Of a stretch of 64,000 nucleotides of DNA, positions 8,683 through 17,977 are shown one piece after another; the first letter of the stretch is position 1, and each line of letters starts with the position of its first letter. Below the pieces are notes generated by a model. The model was not told the origin of the DNA, did no database searches, and saw only the letters and a list, made by a program, of their open reading frames with translations. The translations under genes and the position numbers were made by a program. Origin of the DNA: Acidobacteriota bacterium (GTDB lineage: Bacteria > Acidobacteriota > Terriglobia > Bryobacterales > Bryobacteraceae); the NCBI GenBank assembly GCA_014584705.1, contig JACTMJ010000006.1, positions 62,001-126,000 on the forward strand, read 5' to 3'.

Positions 8683-10560
8683 TTACGGCCTAAGCGCGGC
8701 GTAGAGTTGCAGGGCGAAATCGCGGGTCTTGAGAGGGCCGGGAGTTTGGGGGGCGGACGAGGCGTAGCCGGCCTCGCTGAGCCAGGCGGCGACATCGCCC
8801 GCAGTGAGCGGATCCGCCGAGGTGCGCGCGGGGCCTTTCCAACGCCGGCCTTCAACCTGAAGAACACGGGCCAGACGCGCGGCCCCCTCGGCTTGCGTCA
8901 GGGATGCGCCGGCCTCCGCGCGGTACCCAGGGTTCAAGCCGCGCGCGCCCAGGTACTGAAAAGCGGCAAACTCCGGGGCGACAAACGGCAGGTCCTCGTA
9001 GAAAGTGACCACGCCGCGGCGCTCGACAAGCCGGCGCTGGAGTTCCGCCGTTGGCACATTACGCACGGAGACGCCCTTCGAAATCGCCAAGTCCGCGGCC
9101 ACTCCGCAGGCTTCGCCAAGGGCCATGAAGACAGGCTCCATCCGAAGCGCGTTGTAGGCGACATGGCTGCAACTGCAGGCGACGGGCACGAGCAGGCCGT
9201 CGATTTCGCGCGGCACGACGACGCCGTAAGGAACCTGGAACGGTTCGTGATTCACGTAAAAATAGCCCTCGCGGACGCCGGGATGCGCGGGGTCGTACTT
9301 GTGATGGCCGTGCGGGTCAAAAGCCCATTCGATCACGGCAATGGAATCGGGCCGGATGCGCGTGCGGCCGAGCGCGGGATCGACATCGGCATCGCGTTCG
9401 GTAAGGATGCAGTCGCCGAGAATGCGGCGGCCCTGACGGACGTAAACCTGACGAGGCATGTGGCCGTTCTCCGGCCAGAGACTCCGATGCCAGCCATATT
9501 GCCGGGCATCCCGCCGGAGCGCCTCGGGAACGTCCTCGTCGTTCTGGAGCAGCCAGAGGAGCCCAACGTTGTGCGAGAGGTAGCGTTGGTAAATCTCGCG
9601 ACGACGCTCCACCGTGGCGGTAGGCCATTCCCAGCACTCTTCGGCAAGGTCGAGCGATTCACAGGGAACGCCGGTATCGGGGTGAACGTGGTCGCTGTTC
9701 AGCTCAAAGCGGCCATTGGGCAGCGGATAGACTTGCACGATATGCCGGAAGGTGGTGGCACGGCCGGAGCGCACATCGTCCAAAACAAACCGGTAATCGT
9801 CGCGGCGGAAGCCCGCCGGCTTCGCGATGGGTATGCGATACGCGGGATCGTTCGTGACGTGAAAGCGGAAGCAATAAGCCTGCGTGGCATTGTCCGCTTC
9901 GCCGGTTGAGCCCGGCAGCAGTTCGCTGGAACCAAAACGCATATAGATGCGGCCCGCGTGAGGCTCTCCGTATTCCTCCCGGCTTTCGCGCCCGGTGCGG
10001 AAGGGCGCTCCGGCGAGAGCGGCAAGATCGCCCTCGTACGTGCCATCGACGAAGACCGCCGCGGAAATACGCACGGTGAGCGTCGGGTCTGCGCGGTTCT
10101 CTAGGACGATGGCCCTTAGCGAGTTGCTCCGCACTTCCGCCTGGATGAGTTTGTGGCTGAGCAGCAGGCGGATGCGCCCGCCGGTTTCGGCGACCCAGTC
10201 GTGGAAGATCTTCTCGGCGAGATCGGCTTCATACCAGTAGCCATCGCGGCAGAGCTTGAGATTTTCCGGGTTTGACCGGTAGTGGCGGACGACGCGGCGC
10301 GTGAACTCATAAAACAAACCACCCACGGCCTGGCGTTTGCCGATATCGGCATTCGTCAGCCCGTTTGAAACAATTCCTCCGATATGGTCTTCATAGGCCG
10401 CGAGCAGCACACTCCGCCCCTGGCGGGCGGCGGCGACGGCGGCGGCGATGCCACCCGGCGTGGCACCGTAGACGACGACGTCCGCTTCCGGTTGGCCACC
10501 GGCCAGCAGGGCGGCGGCGGACGTTTGAAGAATAGCGCGACGGGTGAGAGTTGCGGGCAT
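8683..10560 (-). CDS. Tat-exported FAD-dependent oxidoreductase (FAD_oxidored family)
   Basis: About 625 residues. The start at 10560 gives a twin-arginine signal (TRRAILQTSAAALLAGG) followed directly by the FAD-binding strand EADVVVYGATPGGIAAAVAAARQG, a GxxxxG dinucleotide-binding motif. Further flavin-contact segments are AAVFVDGTYEGDLAALAG and, near the C-terminus, VPVACSCSHVAYNALRMEPVFMALG, typical of the large secreted flavoproteins of Acidobacteria and Planctomycetes. An upstream in-frame start at 10680 would bury the signal, so it is rejected. The natural substrate is unknown; sugar or polyol oxidation is a guess from the family's usual neighbours. It precedes no obvious partner; the Oar-like receptor gene lies 138 bases upstream on the same strand. 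Confidence 0.88.
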   Translation of the reverse strand: MPATLTRRAILQTSAAALLAGGQPEADVVVYGATPGGIAAAVAAARQGRSVLLAAYEDHIGGIVSNGLTNADIGKRQAVGGLFYEFTRRVVRHYRSNPENLKLCRDGYWYEADLAEKIFHDWVAETGGRIRLLLSHKLIQAEVRSNSLRAIVLENRADPTLTVRISAAVFVDGTYEGDLAALAGAPFRTGRESREEYGEPHAGRIYMRFGSSELLPGSTGEADNATQAYCFRFHVTNDPAYRIPIAKPAGFRRDDYRFVLDDVRSGRATTFRHIVQVYPLPNGRFELNSDHVHPDTGVPCESLDLAEECWEWPTATVERRREIYQRYLSHNVGLLWLLQNDEDVPEALRRDARQYGWHRSLWPENGHMPRQVYVRQGRRILGDCILTERDADVDPALGRTRIRPDSIAVIEWAFDPHGHHKYDPAHPGVREGYFYVNHEPFQVPYGVVVPREIDGLLVPVACSCSHVAYNALRMEPVFMALGEACGVAADLAISKGVSVRNVPTAELQRRLVERRGVVTFYEDLPFVAPEFAAFQYLGARGLNPGYRAEAGASLTQAEGAARLARVLQVEGRRWKGPARTSADPLTAGDVAAWLSEAGYASSAPQTPGPLKTRDFALQLYAALRP

Positions 10561-10697
10561 GGCGGTCCCTTGGATCATATCGAAGCGTGCCCGCGGGGAG
10601 AGGCACATGCGCCGCTTTTCGCACGGGAAACGCAAGACGGCCCCGCCGGCGAAGACCGAAGCCTCCGCCTTCGGGGCCATTGCGTGGGCAATCTCCG

Positions 10698-13600
10698 TCA
10701 GAAGGTAAGGCGCAGCCCGAGTTGGATGCTGCGGGCCTTCATGGAACTGGTGATCACACCGAATGAGGCATTCGTATTCACGCCCTGCCGGTTCGGCGAG
10801 AAGCCGGTTCCCGGATTGTTCAAGTTCACATGGTTGATGAAATTGAACGCCTCGGCGCGGAATTCAAGCACTTTACCTTCCGCGATCGGGAAGTTCTTGA
10901 ACAGCGAAGCGTCGATGTTCACCATTCCCGGGCCGCGTGTATTGGGAAGCGTGCGCGGGGCGTTGCCCACCACGAAATCGGGCGGATTCGCGAATGCGCT
11001 CGTATCGAACCACTTCGAGACGCCCCGATTGTCGCCCGAAAGCGTCGGATCTTTCGTCACGTTCGGCCATCCCAGCGCGAAATTGTTTGCGCCACGCACC
11101 ATCAGCGGAGAGCCGGTCTGGATGGTGGTGATGGTGTTCGCCTGCCAGCCGCCGATGAGGTGCTCCACCACCACTGGCAGACCCGTCGCAAACTTTCGGC
11201 CCTTGCCGAACGGAAGATCGAAAACGCCGCTCGCCACGAAGCGTTGCGAGATGTCGTTCTGGTCAATCGCGCGATCCCCGCGCCGGTCAAGACGCCCTAT
11301 CCGGAAATCGCCCGTTTCGCCGGAACTGCCCGCGCTCGAATAACTCTCGTCGATCAGCTTGCCGCCGGTATAAGACAGCAGGGCGCTGATTCCGCCCGAG
11401 TACCGCTTCTCCAACGTCAACTGCAGCGAGTGGTAGGTGCTCGAATTCCCATGGTTCGCCATCGTCATCACGCTGCCGTAATCCGGATAGGGCAAGAGGG
11501 TCTGCGCCATCGAAATGGTCTTACCTGAAAGCCCGCCGGTGGCGATCTGGCCGTAGAACGGGTTGGGGACCTGGTTCTGCAGCGCCAGCCCATACTGGAG
11601 GTAGTATTTGGGATCAAGCTGATTCAGATTGTAGTTCGAGCCAGGGATATGTACACCGCGGCTGCCGGCGTAGCTCGCGCTCGCCACCCAGCCGCCCGCC
11701 ACTTCCCTCTGCAGGGTGAGATTGGCCTGTTGCAGGTACATCGGCGGTGCATAGAGGTTTTGCCAACGGACGTTCTGTCCGCGGAAAGCGGACGGGCCGC
11801 CGGAAGGTCCTTTGGGGTAGATCAGCGTGGAGGGACCCGTGCTGAACGCGAATGCCGGGTAGTTGGCGCCCTGCGTCGAGACAAACGGCGTTGTCGCCTC
11901 CCAGCCCAGCGAATTCGAATTGTCGGCCTGCATATCGTAGCTCTCGGTGAGCATGTGGACGATGCCGAACGCTCCCCGAACGACGGTCTTGTTATCGCCC
12001 GTCAGCACGTAGGCAAAACCGAGACGCGGCCCGAAATCGAAATGGTTCGGATCGACAAACTTGCGGCCCGTCGTCACTCCGGCGTAAAGCAATACACCCG
12101 GCATGCCGGTTTCCTGGTTCATCGCGAACGGGTCAAAGTTCGAATGGCGATTCCAGCGCTCCACCGGACCCGAGCGAAGATCGTAGCGCAGGCCCAGATT
12201 CAGCGTGAGGCGCGGAGCGACTTTGTAATCGTCCTGAATATAGGAAGCGTGGCTCCACGAATGGAAGGACATGTGGTTACGAACCGTGAGGCTGCCGCCG
12301 GAAACCGCGCCCAGCAGATACGTGGCCATGCCGACGCCCGTGCCCGCCGGCGCCTGCGGATTCCCGGTGAGCGCCGCAGAGAACGTAAATGAACCCGACG
12401 GGTTGGACTTGTTGATCCAGTTTTCCCGGACGAAGCGCTGGTCCACACCGATCTTGATCGTGTGTTTGCCCTTGATCCACGTCACACTGTCGGCGAACTG
12501 CACCTGGTTCTGCGCGCGCAGGCCGAACGAAAACGAGGTCGGCCCCAGTTGCAGCATCCCCGCAATACCGACGGCTGGAAACATATCGTTCGGAATGATC
12601 GACGGATAGCCGAGCTTGGACGGCCAGTCGTTGCCATAACCAATCGAACGGAAGGGCAGGTTTTGCCGCGTCACGGCGGTCTTGAACTCGTTGATGACGC
12701 TCGGCGAGAAGATGTGCGTTTCCGTCAGCACGAAGTTATGGTTATCCCGCTGGTCAATGCGCGCGAAGGTGTCCGGATCCGCCGGACCCAAGCCGTACCC
12801 TTGCCCCCAACGGGTATTCCGCGTGCCGGAATAGCGGAAGAACGCGCTGTCCTTCTCGCTGATGCGGTGGTCAAAACGCATGTTCGTTACCCCCTGGTTC
12901 GACGGCTGCACGGCCAGGGAGTAAAAGTTGTTGGTGTTCGTGAAGGCGTTCAGCGGTGTTGCGTTCGGCAGCGGCATGAACTCGAGTACCCGCAGGCTCA
13001 GCGGATCCAGCCGGCCCTTCGGCAGCACGTTGCCCGGAATCGGGTCCCGGACAAATCCGGATCCGTTTGGGTTCGGGCGGGTGGATGCGGGGTCGTAGAC
13101 CGGGAAGAGATTCCCCTTGGCATCCCGGGTGTTGGAGAAATCGCCCGCGCGTTCAAGCGCCGTCGGCACGGTAGAGCGGCGAATCCCCGAATTGCGGAAG
13201 CGCCATTGCTCATAGCCCACGAAAAAGAAACTGCGGTTCCGCCCCTGGTAAACCTTCGGGATCCAGATGGGGCCGCCCACCGTGCCGCCGTACTGGTTGT
13301 AGCGGAGCACGGGCTTGATCCTCCCGGTATTCGAGGCGACCTGGGTAGCGAACGCGTTGCGCGCATCGAGCGCGTCGTTGCGGAAGAACTCGTAAAGCGA
13401 TCCGTGGAATTCGTTTGTCCCGGACTTCGTCACGACGTTCACGACGCCGCCCGAGGTCTGCCCAAACTCAGCCTTGAGGCCGTTCGTCTCCACCTTGAAC
13501 TCCTCCACGGCGTCCACCATCGGCACGACGGATATCTCGTTGTGTACGGGCACGGTGTTGGCTCCGCCGTCGAGATACATTTGCGTTCCGTAGACCGGGC

Positions 13601-14159
13601 CGCCGTTAAACTGAATCTGAGAGAACCCCTGGTTCGTGATCTCGCCAAAGCCGTCCGCGTTGCGGTCCACCGGCTGGACGCCGGTCACCAGCTTCACGAG
13701 GTTGAACACGTGCCGCCCGTTCATCGGCAGTTCCTCAATGCGCCTGCGCTCCACCACGGTGCCGAGCGACGATTCTTCCGTGCGAACGCGCGACACTTCG
13801 CCGGAGACGGTGATCGTCTCCGTCAACTCGCCCACCTCGAGCGTGATATCGAGCCCCAGCCGCTGCGAGACTTCAAGCTGAATGTCTTCGCGTTTGAACG
13901 TCTTGAATCCGGCTCCCGTGGCGGTTAGCGTATAGCGGCCCACCGGCAGAGCCGGGATGACGTACACTCCGTTCTCCGAACTGCTGCCTTTGAACGTGAG
14001 ATTGGTGGTCACCTGGGTTGCCACCACTTCCACACCGGGTACCCGCGCGCCCTGCGCGTCGGTGATAATTCCCGTAATCGTGCCCTGCGGCGATTGGCCC
14101 CAAAGGGAAGCCGCCGTTAACAAAAGGCCGGCGATGAGCGCGGCCCCAATGCATCTCAT
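10698..14159 (-). CDS. Oar-like TonB-dependent receptor with carboxypeptidase-regulatory domain
   Basis: About 1153 residues, an outer-membrane protein. The ATG at 14159 has a strong GGAGGT ribosome-binding site four to five bases upstream (14164-14169) and yields a clean signal peptide (MRCIGAALIAGLLLTAASLWG). Residues about 25-110 form a CarboxypepD_reg-like beta-sandwich (TGIITDAQGARVPGVEVVA, then YTLTATGAGFKTFKR). A plug-like segment follows (GVVNVVTKSGTNEFHGSLYEFFRND) and then a long strand-rich barrel ending in the aromatic C-terminus LGLRLTF. These Oar/RagA-like receptors are expanded in Acidobacteria and are thought to take up oligosaccharides or peptides. No dedicated TonB or SusD-like partner is present. 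An in-frame start at 14240 is less likely because it would precede the signal peptide by 27 residues. Confidence 0.92.
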   Translation of the reverse strand: MRCIGAALIAGLLLTAASLWGQSPQGTITGIITDAQGARVPGVEVVATQVTTNLTFKGSSSENGVYVIPALPVGRYTLTATGAGFKTFKREDIQLEVSQRLGLDITLEVGELTETITVSGEVSRVRTEESSLGTVVERRRIEELPMNGRHVFNLVKLVTGVQPVDRNADGFGEITNQGFSQIQFNGGPVYGTQMYLDGGANTVPVHNEISVVPMVDAVEEFKVETNGLKAEFGQTSGGVVNVVTKSGTNEFHGSLYEFFRNDALDARNAFATQVASNTGRIKPVLRYNQYGGTVGGPIWIPKVYQGRNRSFFFVGYEQWRFRNSGIRRSTVPTALERAGDFSNTRDAKGNLFPVYDPASTRPNPNGSGFVRDPIPGNVLPKGRLDPLSLRVLEFMPLPNATPLNAFTNTNNFYSLAVQPSNQGVTNMRFDHRISEKDSAFFRYSGTRNTRWGQGYGLGPADPDTFARIDQRDNHNFVLTETHIFSPSVINEFKTAVTRQNLPFRSIGYGNDWPSKLGYPSIIPNDMFPAVGIAGMLQLGPTSFSFGLRAQNQVQFADSVTWIKGKHTIKIGVDQRFVRENWINKSNPSGSFTFSAALTGNPQAPAGTGVGMATYLLGAVSGGSLTVRNHMSFHSWSHASYIQDDYKVAPRLTLNLGLRYDLRSGPVERWNRHSNFDPFAMNQETGMPGVLLYAGVTTGRKFVDPNHFDFGPRLGFAYVLTGDNKTVVRGAFGIVHMLTESYDMQADNSNSLGWEATTPFVSTQGANYPAFAFSTGPSTLIYPKGPSGGPSAFRGQNVRWQNLYAPPMYLQQANLTLQREVAGGWVASASYAGSRGVHIPGSNYNLNQLDPKYYLQYGLALQNQVPNPFYGQIATGGLSGKTISMAQTLLPYPDYGSVMTMANHGNSSTYHSLQLTLEKRYSGGISALLSYTGGKLIDESYSSAGSSGETGDFRIGRLDRRGDRAIDQNDISQRFVASGVFDLPFGKGRKFATGLPVVVEHLIGGWQANTITTIQTGSPLMVRGANNFALGWPNVTKDPTLSGDNRGVSKWFDTSAFANPPDFVVGNAPRTLPNTRGPGMVNIDASLFKNFPIAEGKVLEFRAEAFNFINHVNLNNPGTGFSPNRQGVNTNASFGVITSSMKARSIQLGLRLTF

Positions 14160-14295
14160 TGTTACCTCCAAACCCCGATCTTTCACGTGGTGCGACCCCG
14201 CCGGTTGAGGGTGCGAATCCGCCCCAGCAACCCGCCGCATGGATTGATTAGGTATGATTTCCGATTCGGAGTCAAGTAGGCTGAAATTTCGAAGG

Positions 14296-14361
14296 TTTCC
14301 GCGAACGGAACGCCGTTCGCGGAAACGGCGGGTTCCGCCCGGCCAAGCGAAGATGGCCGGG
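14296..14361. repeat. Two tandem perfect hairpins (REP-like)
   Basis: A 13-bp perfect inverted repeat (TTTCCGCGAACGG at 14296-14308 with its complement at 14313-14325, four-base loop) is followed 12 bases later by an 8-bp one (CCCGGCCA at 14338-14345 with 14354-14361). They sit between the divergent receptor and hydrolase genes. Neither is followed by a T-run on either strand, so they do not look like ordinary intrinsic terminators. A REP/BIME-like repeat or a regulator-binding site is possible. Confidence 0.6.
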
Positions 14362-14464
14362 TTCCTCGCCCGCCCGCCGCGCCGGTTCGCACCGCGGGAT
14401 ATGGGCGCTCTTGCTTCGGCCCTCCCTTCGCCCTCACTATGAAGGAGGAGAAATTCGAACCGGG

Positions 14465-15721
14465 ATGAACTCTTTTCTGCGTGTAATGTTCTGGACGCTA
14501 AGCGTGATCACCTGCGGCCTGGTGATTTTTTGCGCGTACCACGTGGAGCGGCCGCTGGCTATTGAATGGCCGCTTGATTCCATCGCGATCTGGGGCGCGG
14601 TGGCGGCGCTGGTTTTCACAGTGGGCCTTTTTCTCTCCATGCCGCAGACCAGGAACGGGCGGATCGGCCTGGTGCTTGGCCTCTTCGTGCTCGCCTTCAC
14701 CTGCTATGCCAGTTTCGAGACGCTGCACCGCACGAAGTTCCTCTACCATGTCGTCGATCTCTCGGTGAATCTCGAATCCGCTTCCGGCGTGGCAACGAAA
14801 CTCGGCGGCGTTCTGGTGGAACCCGTAAATCAATTCGAGCTGCCGGTGGTTCTGCTGATGCCGGACGCCTCCGCGGAATCCTACGAGCGGAACGTCTACT
14901 ATGCGAAGGCGCTGGCGCGCCGGGGGGTGGCGGCGGTGGCGTATGGGCGCTCCGGCGGCGCGGCGGCGGGTCCGCTGGCCGCGGCCGACCTCGAAACGCG
15001 CGGCGCGGATATTCTGTATGTGCTCGATCTGCTCGAGAAGCGTACGGAACTCAATATGAGCCGCGCCGGGATCGCGGGCTTCTCGGAGAACGAATGGATC
15101 GCGCCGTTCGCCGCCCAGAAGACGAATCGCGTGGATTTCGTGATTCTGCTCGCCCCGAGCGGCATGCAGCCCGTGGAGCGCGTGCTCGCCAATCTTGACC
15201 AGGAACTTCGCTCGGAGAATATTGCGCCGGAGGACGTCGCGGCCGCGAAATCACTCGTGAGCGATCTGGCTGAGAACCTGCGCACGGGAGATATCGGCGA
15301 GAAGCGCACCACGCTCATCCAGCGCTGGGACGCCGCGAAGAACACGGCCTGGTTCAAGGCCGCGGGCTTCCCGGACGAGGTTCCGCAAGCAGGAAATCTA
15401 AGCGCCGCCACGACGTCGCTCTCTTTCGACGCGCCCGCCGTCTGGGGCGAGATCAAGGTGCCGGTGTTGATTCTGGCCGGGGCGAACGACCCCCTCAGCC
15501 TGCCCGAAACGCTCCGAGATCGCTTTACGCAGTATTTCGGGAAGAATGAAAAATCGGAGTGGAAGCTGCAGATGATCCCGAACGCGAATCACAAGATGCT
15601 GACCGGCGCGGATTCTTACGGCGCACTCGACGCCGAGTTTCCGGCGGGACTGTTCGATAGCCTGGCAACCTGGGTGAAAGACGCCACCAAGCCTGCGTCG
15701 CTCGCTCTCGCATCGCACTAA
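14465..15721 (+). CDS. Membrane-anchored alpha/beta hydrolase-fold protein
   Basis: About 418 residues. Three hydrophobic helices span roughly residues 5-25, 38-58 and 67-83, then an alpha/beta hydrolase domain begins near residue 110. The expected nucleophile elbow reads GFSEN (Ser at about 207), so the second Gly of GxSxG is replaced by Asn. A likely acid (VPVLILAGANDPLSLPE) and a late His (MIPNANHKML) are in the right order, so it may still be an active esterase or peptidase. The ATG at 14465 has AAGGAGGAG 14 bases upstream, a long spacing; a TTG at 14411 is the in-frame alternative. Its stop overlaps the convergent dehydratase stop by three bases. Confidence 0.8.
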   Translation: MNSFLRVMFWTLSVITCGLVIFCAYHVERPLAIEWPLDSIAIWGAVAALVFTVGLFLSMPQTRNGRIGLVLGLFVLAFTCYASFETLHRTKFLYHVVDLSVNLESASGVATKLGGVLVEPVNQFELPVVLLMPDASAESYERNVYYAKALARRGVAAVAYGRSGGAAAGPLAAADLETRGADILYVLDLLEKRTELNMSRAGIAGFSENEWIAPFAAQKTNRVDFVILLAPSGMQPVERVLANLDQELRSENIAPEDVAAAKSLVSDLAENLRTGDIGEKRTTLIQRWDAAKNTAWFKAAGFPDEVPQAGNLSAATTSLSFDAPAVWGEIKVPVLILAGANDPLSLPETLRDRFTQYFGKNEKSEWKLQMIPNANHKMLTGADSYGALDAEFPAGLFDSLATWVKDATKPASLALASH

Positions 15722-16677
15722 GCGAGCAGCCCGCGCAGGAAAGCAGGCTCGGCATTGCCCCCCGAAATCGTAATCCCGATCCGCCCCAGACCCGCGGGCA
15801 GTTTTCCGCTGAGTGCGGCCGCGGCGGCCACCGCACCACTGGGCTCCACCACCACGCGCAATTCGGCCATCAGCAGCCGGGCGGATTCCACAATTTCCTC
15901 TTCCGTGACCGTGAGGACGTCTTCGACCAGCGCTTGCAATATGGGGAAGTTGTGCGCGCCCACGCAGGTGGTGCGCAGGCCGTCGGCGATGGTATCGGGC
16001 ACGGGAATCGTCACGCGTTTGCCGCTTCGCAGGGATTGCTGCCCGTCGTTGCCCGCGAGCGGTTCGACGCCAAAGACGCGAATGGCCGGGTTCGCCGCCT
16101 TGGCCGCCACCGCGCAGCCAGCCAGCAATCCGCCGCCCCCCAGACACACAAGCAGCGCATCCAGTTCCCGAACCTGGCGCATCAGTTCCAGCGCGCAGGT
16201 GCCCTGGCCGGCGATCACCCAGGGGTGATCGAACGGTGGGATCAAGGTGCCTCCCCGTTCGGCCAGCACGGCGCGAGCCACGGCTTCGCGGTCCTCCCGG
16301 AAGCGGTCATAGAAAATCACTTCCGCACCCCAGGACCGGGTGCCTTCGAGCTTCACGCGCGGGGCGTCCGAAGGCATCACAATGGTGGCGCGCGCGCCCG
16401 CATCACGGGCCGCGATAGCCACCGCCTGCGCATGGTTGCCGGAGGAGAAAGCCACCACTCCGGCGGACAGGTCGTCGCGCGGAATTTGCCGCACGAAATT
16501 GGCAGCGCCGCGGAGCTTGAAGGATCCGCCCCTCTGGAGATTCTCCGCCTTAAAAAATAGGCCGGCGGATGCGCGCCCGTTCAATCGGTCGCTTTCAAGC
16601 ACAGGGGTTTCCCGCGCCAGCGGCCGAATGCGAGCGCTCGCGTCTTCAATGTCGGAAAGGGAAATTGCAAGGGGCAG
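15718..16677 (-). CDS. PLP-dependent threonine/serine dehydratase, probable CTG start
   Basis: A fold-type II PLP enzyme of about 319 residues, either a catabolic threonine dehydratase or a serine racemase-like enzyme; there is no C-terminal ACT domain, so feedback by isoleucine is not expected. The Schiff-base Lys lies in GGSFKLRGAANF (about residue 54). SSGNHAQAVA binds substrate, and GGGGLLAGCA is the phosphate-binding glycine loop. The family N-terminus (SLSDIEDASARIRPLARETPVLES) is present only if translation begins upstream of the first GTG at 16602. The sole well-placed candidate is CTG at 16675-16677, seven bases after AAGGAGGG, while a stop at 16711-16713 closes the frame further up. 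It is convergent with the hydrolase gene. Confidence 0.85.
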   Translation of the reverse strand: MPLAISLSDIEDASARIRPLARETPVLESDRLNGRASAGLFFKAENLQRGGSFKLRGAANFVRQIPRDDLSAGVVAFSSGNHAQAVAIAARDAGARATIVMPSDAPRVKLEGTRSWGAEVIFYDRFREDREAVARAVLAERGGTLIPPFDHPWVIAGQGTCALELMRQVRELDALLVCLGGGGLLAGCAVAAKAANPAIRVFGVEPLAGNDGQQSLRSGKRVTIPVPDTIADGLRTTCVGAHNFPILQALVEDVLTVTEEEIVESARLLMAELRVVVEPSGAVAAAAALSGKLPAGLGRIGITISGGNAEPAFLRGLLA

Positions 16678-16692
16678 CGGAGAACCCTCCTT
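16675..16692 (-). promoter_or_regulatory. Ribosome-binding site and CTG start of the dehydratase
   Basis: On the minus strand AAGGAGGG (16685-16692) is followed by seven bases and then CTG at 16675-16677. No ATG, GTG or TTG occurs in frame between the upstream TGA (16711-16713) and residue 25 of the conserved domain. Confidence 0.6.
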
Positions 16693-16749
16693 CCAAACCG
16701 GCGGAAGAATTCACGTCCGCTCTCCGGAAGCGGAGTTCGCTCGGTGGCG

Positions 16750-17226
16750 TCAGGAAACCGAGCCGGACGCCAGATGCGCGGGAAGCTCTTCCGGCGGCAC
16801 CGCGCACTCTTTGGCCTGACGCCACAAGCGCTCCAGATCGTAATACTTGCGAGCCTGGCCGGAGAAAATATGGACGATAAAATCGCCGTAATCCATCAGA
16901 ATCCAATCGGCCTTGTCGTAGCCTTCCACCCCCAGGGGGAGCCGCTTGCGGCTCTCGGGCTCCTTGAGGCGGCGCTCGATCTCGTCGGAAATCGCCTGAT
17001 TCTGGCGCTGATTCGTGCCCCCGCAGATGAGGAAGTATTCCGTAAGACTGGTGACGCCGCGCAGGTCGAAGATCCTCAAATCTTCCGCCTGTTTCGCTTG
17101 CGCGCCGCGCACGGCTTCAATCAGGTCCGGGGGGAGGGGCGTTGCACCAGCGCTTTCGAGATTCGCATCCGTGTCGCCGTCGGCGGGGGGGATGGGGGAG
17201 GAGGAACTGAGATTGCCTTCAGACAC
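16750..17226 (-). CDS. rsfS: Ribosome silencing factor RsfS (Iojap family)
   Basis: About 158 residues. RsfS binds ribosomal protein L14 on the large subunit and blocks joining with the small subunit when nutrients run low. The conserved core runs from IEAVRGAQAKQAEDLRIFDL through SLTEYFLICGGTNQRQNQAI and ADWILMDYGDFIVHIF, ending with YYDLERLW. A poorly conserved N-terminal extension rich in Ser, Pro and Asp precedes it. No ATG start exists: GTG at 17226 and TTG at 17271 are the candidates, and neither has an ideal ribosome-binding site, so the N-terminus is uncertain. The usual neighbour nadD is absent; hpt is divergent. Confidence 0.92.
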   Translation of the reverse strand: MSEGNLSSSSPIPPADGDTDANLESAGATPLPPDLIEAVRGAQAKQAEDLRIFDLRGVTSLTEYFLICGGTNQRQNQAISDEIERRLKEPESRKRLPLGVEGYDKADWILMDYGDFIVHIFSGQARKYYDLERLWRQAKECAVPPEELPAHLASGSVS

Positions 17227-17418
17227 GCAGGTTATTTCTTGCTCTCCGTTAGGAATGGGGCTGCATTGCAAGTTGCCCGTTCACACGAATTCTCGCGCGA
17301 AGGCTACCGGCAGCTATCGTGTCCATGGTACTACAAACGAAGGGCCTCTCCCGTGGCCGGCGCTGTCGCTTGGCCAGTGGCCCTGCTGGCACGGCCCTCG
17401 CCAAGCAAGAGTAACCGC

Positions 17419-17961
17419 ATGGACACGAACTCACTGGAAGTCTTGATCCCCGCCGAGCAGATTGCCTGGCGCGTCGCCGAACTCGGCAAGCAGATTGGCG
17501 CGGACTACCCCGCCGCGGAGCAACTCCTGCTGGTAGGCGTCCTGAAAGGCGCCTGGATCTTTCTCGCCGATCTCGCCCGCGCCATCCCCCGGTCTGTAAG
17601 CGTAGACTTTCTCTCCACTTCAAGCTATGGCCGGGAGCGCACCTCGTCCGGCGAAGTGAAGCTGATCCGGGATCTGGATGAATCCATCGAAGGCAAGCAT
17701 GTGCTTCTGGTGGAAGACATCGTCGACACCGGCATTACCCTGTCTTACCTGTTGCGCGTGCTCGGGCAGCGCCAGCCGGCCAGCCTCCGTATCGCCACGT
17801 TTCTCGATAAGCCGAGCCGCCGCAGGGAACCTGTCGAGATTGCCTACCGCGGCTTTGAGGTGCAGGACCGCTTCGTGGTGGGCTACGGCCTTGATTTCGC
17901 GTCGAAATATCGAAACCTGAGAGACCTGTGCGCCCTTCGCGACGAGGCGGAACACGGTTAA
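17419..17961 (+). CDS. hpt: Hypoxanthine phosphoribosyltransferase
   Basis: A 180-residue purine salvage enzyme that converts hypoxanthine (and often guanine) plus PRPP to the nucleotide. The PRPP-binding loop HVLLVEDIVDTGITL is at about 94-108. The VLKGAWIFLADL segment near 42-52 forms the pyrophosphate-binding loop, and the flexible catalytic loop region FLSTSSYGRERTSSG is near 64-78. The C-terminal DRFVVGYGLDFASKYRNL is diagnostic of this family. The ATG at 17419 gives the expected length; longer in-frame extensions overlap the divergent rsfS gene. Confidence 0.96.
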   Translation: MDTNSLEVLIPAEQIAWRVAELGKQIGADYPAAEQLLLVGVLKGAWIFLADLARAIPRSVSVDFLSTSSYGRERTSSGEVKLIRDLDESIEGKHVLLVEDIVDTGITLSYLLRVLGQRQPASLRIATFLDKPSRRREPVEIAYRGFEVQDRFVVGYGLDFASKYRNLRDLCALRDEAEHG

Positions 17962-17977
17962 GGGGCGGCGCGGGAAG

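Noticed and set aside
14281..14365. CRISPR-like repeat units around the two hairpins
   Set aside because: The two stems differ in sequence and there is no regular repeat-spacer spacing.
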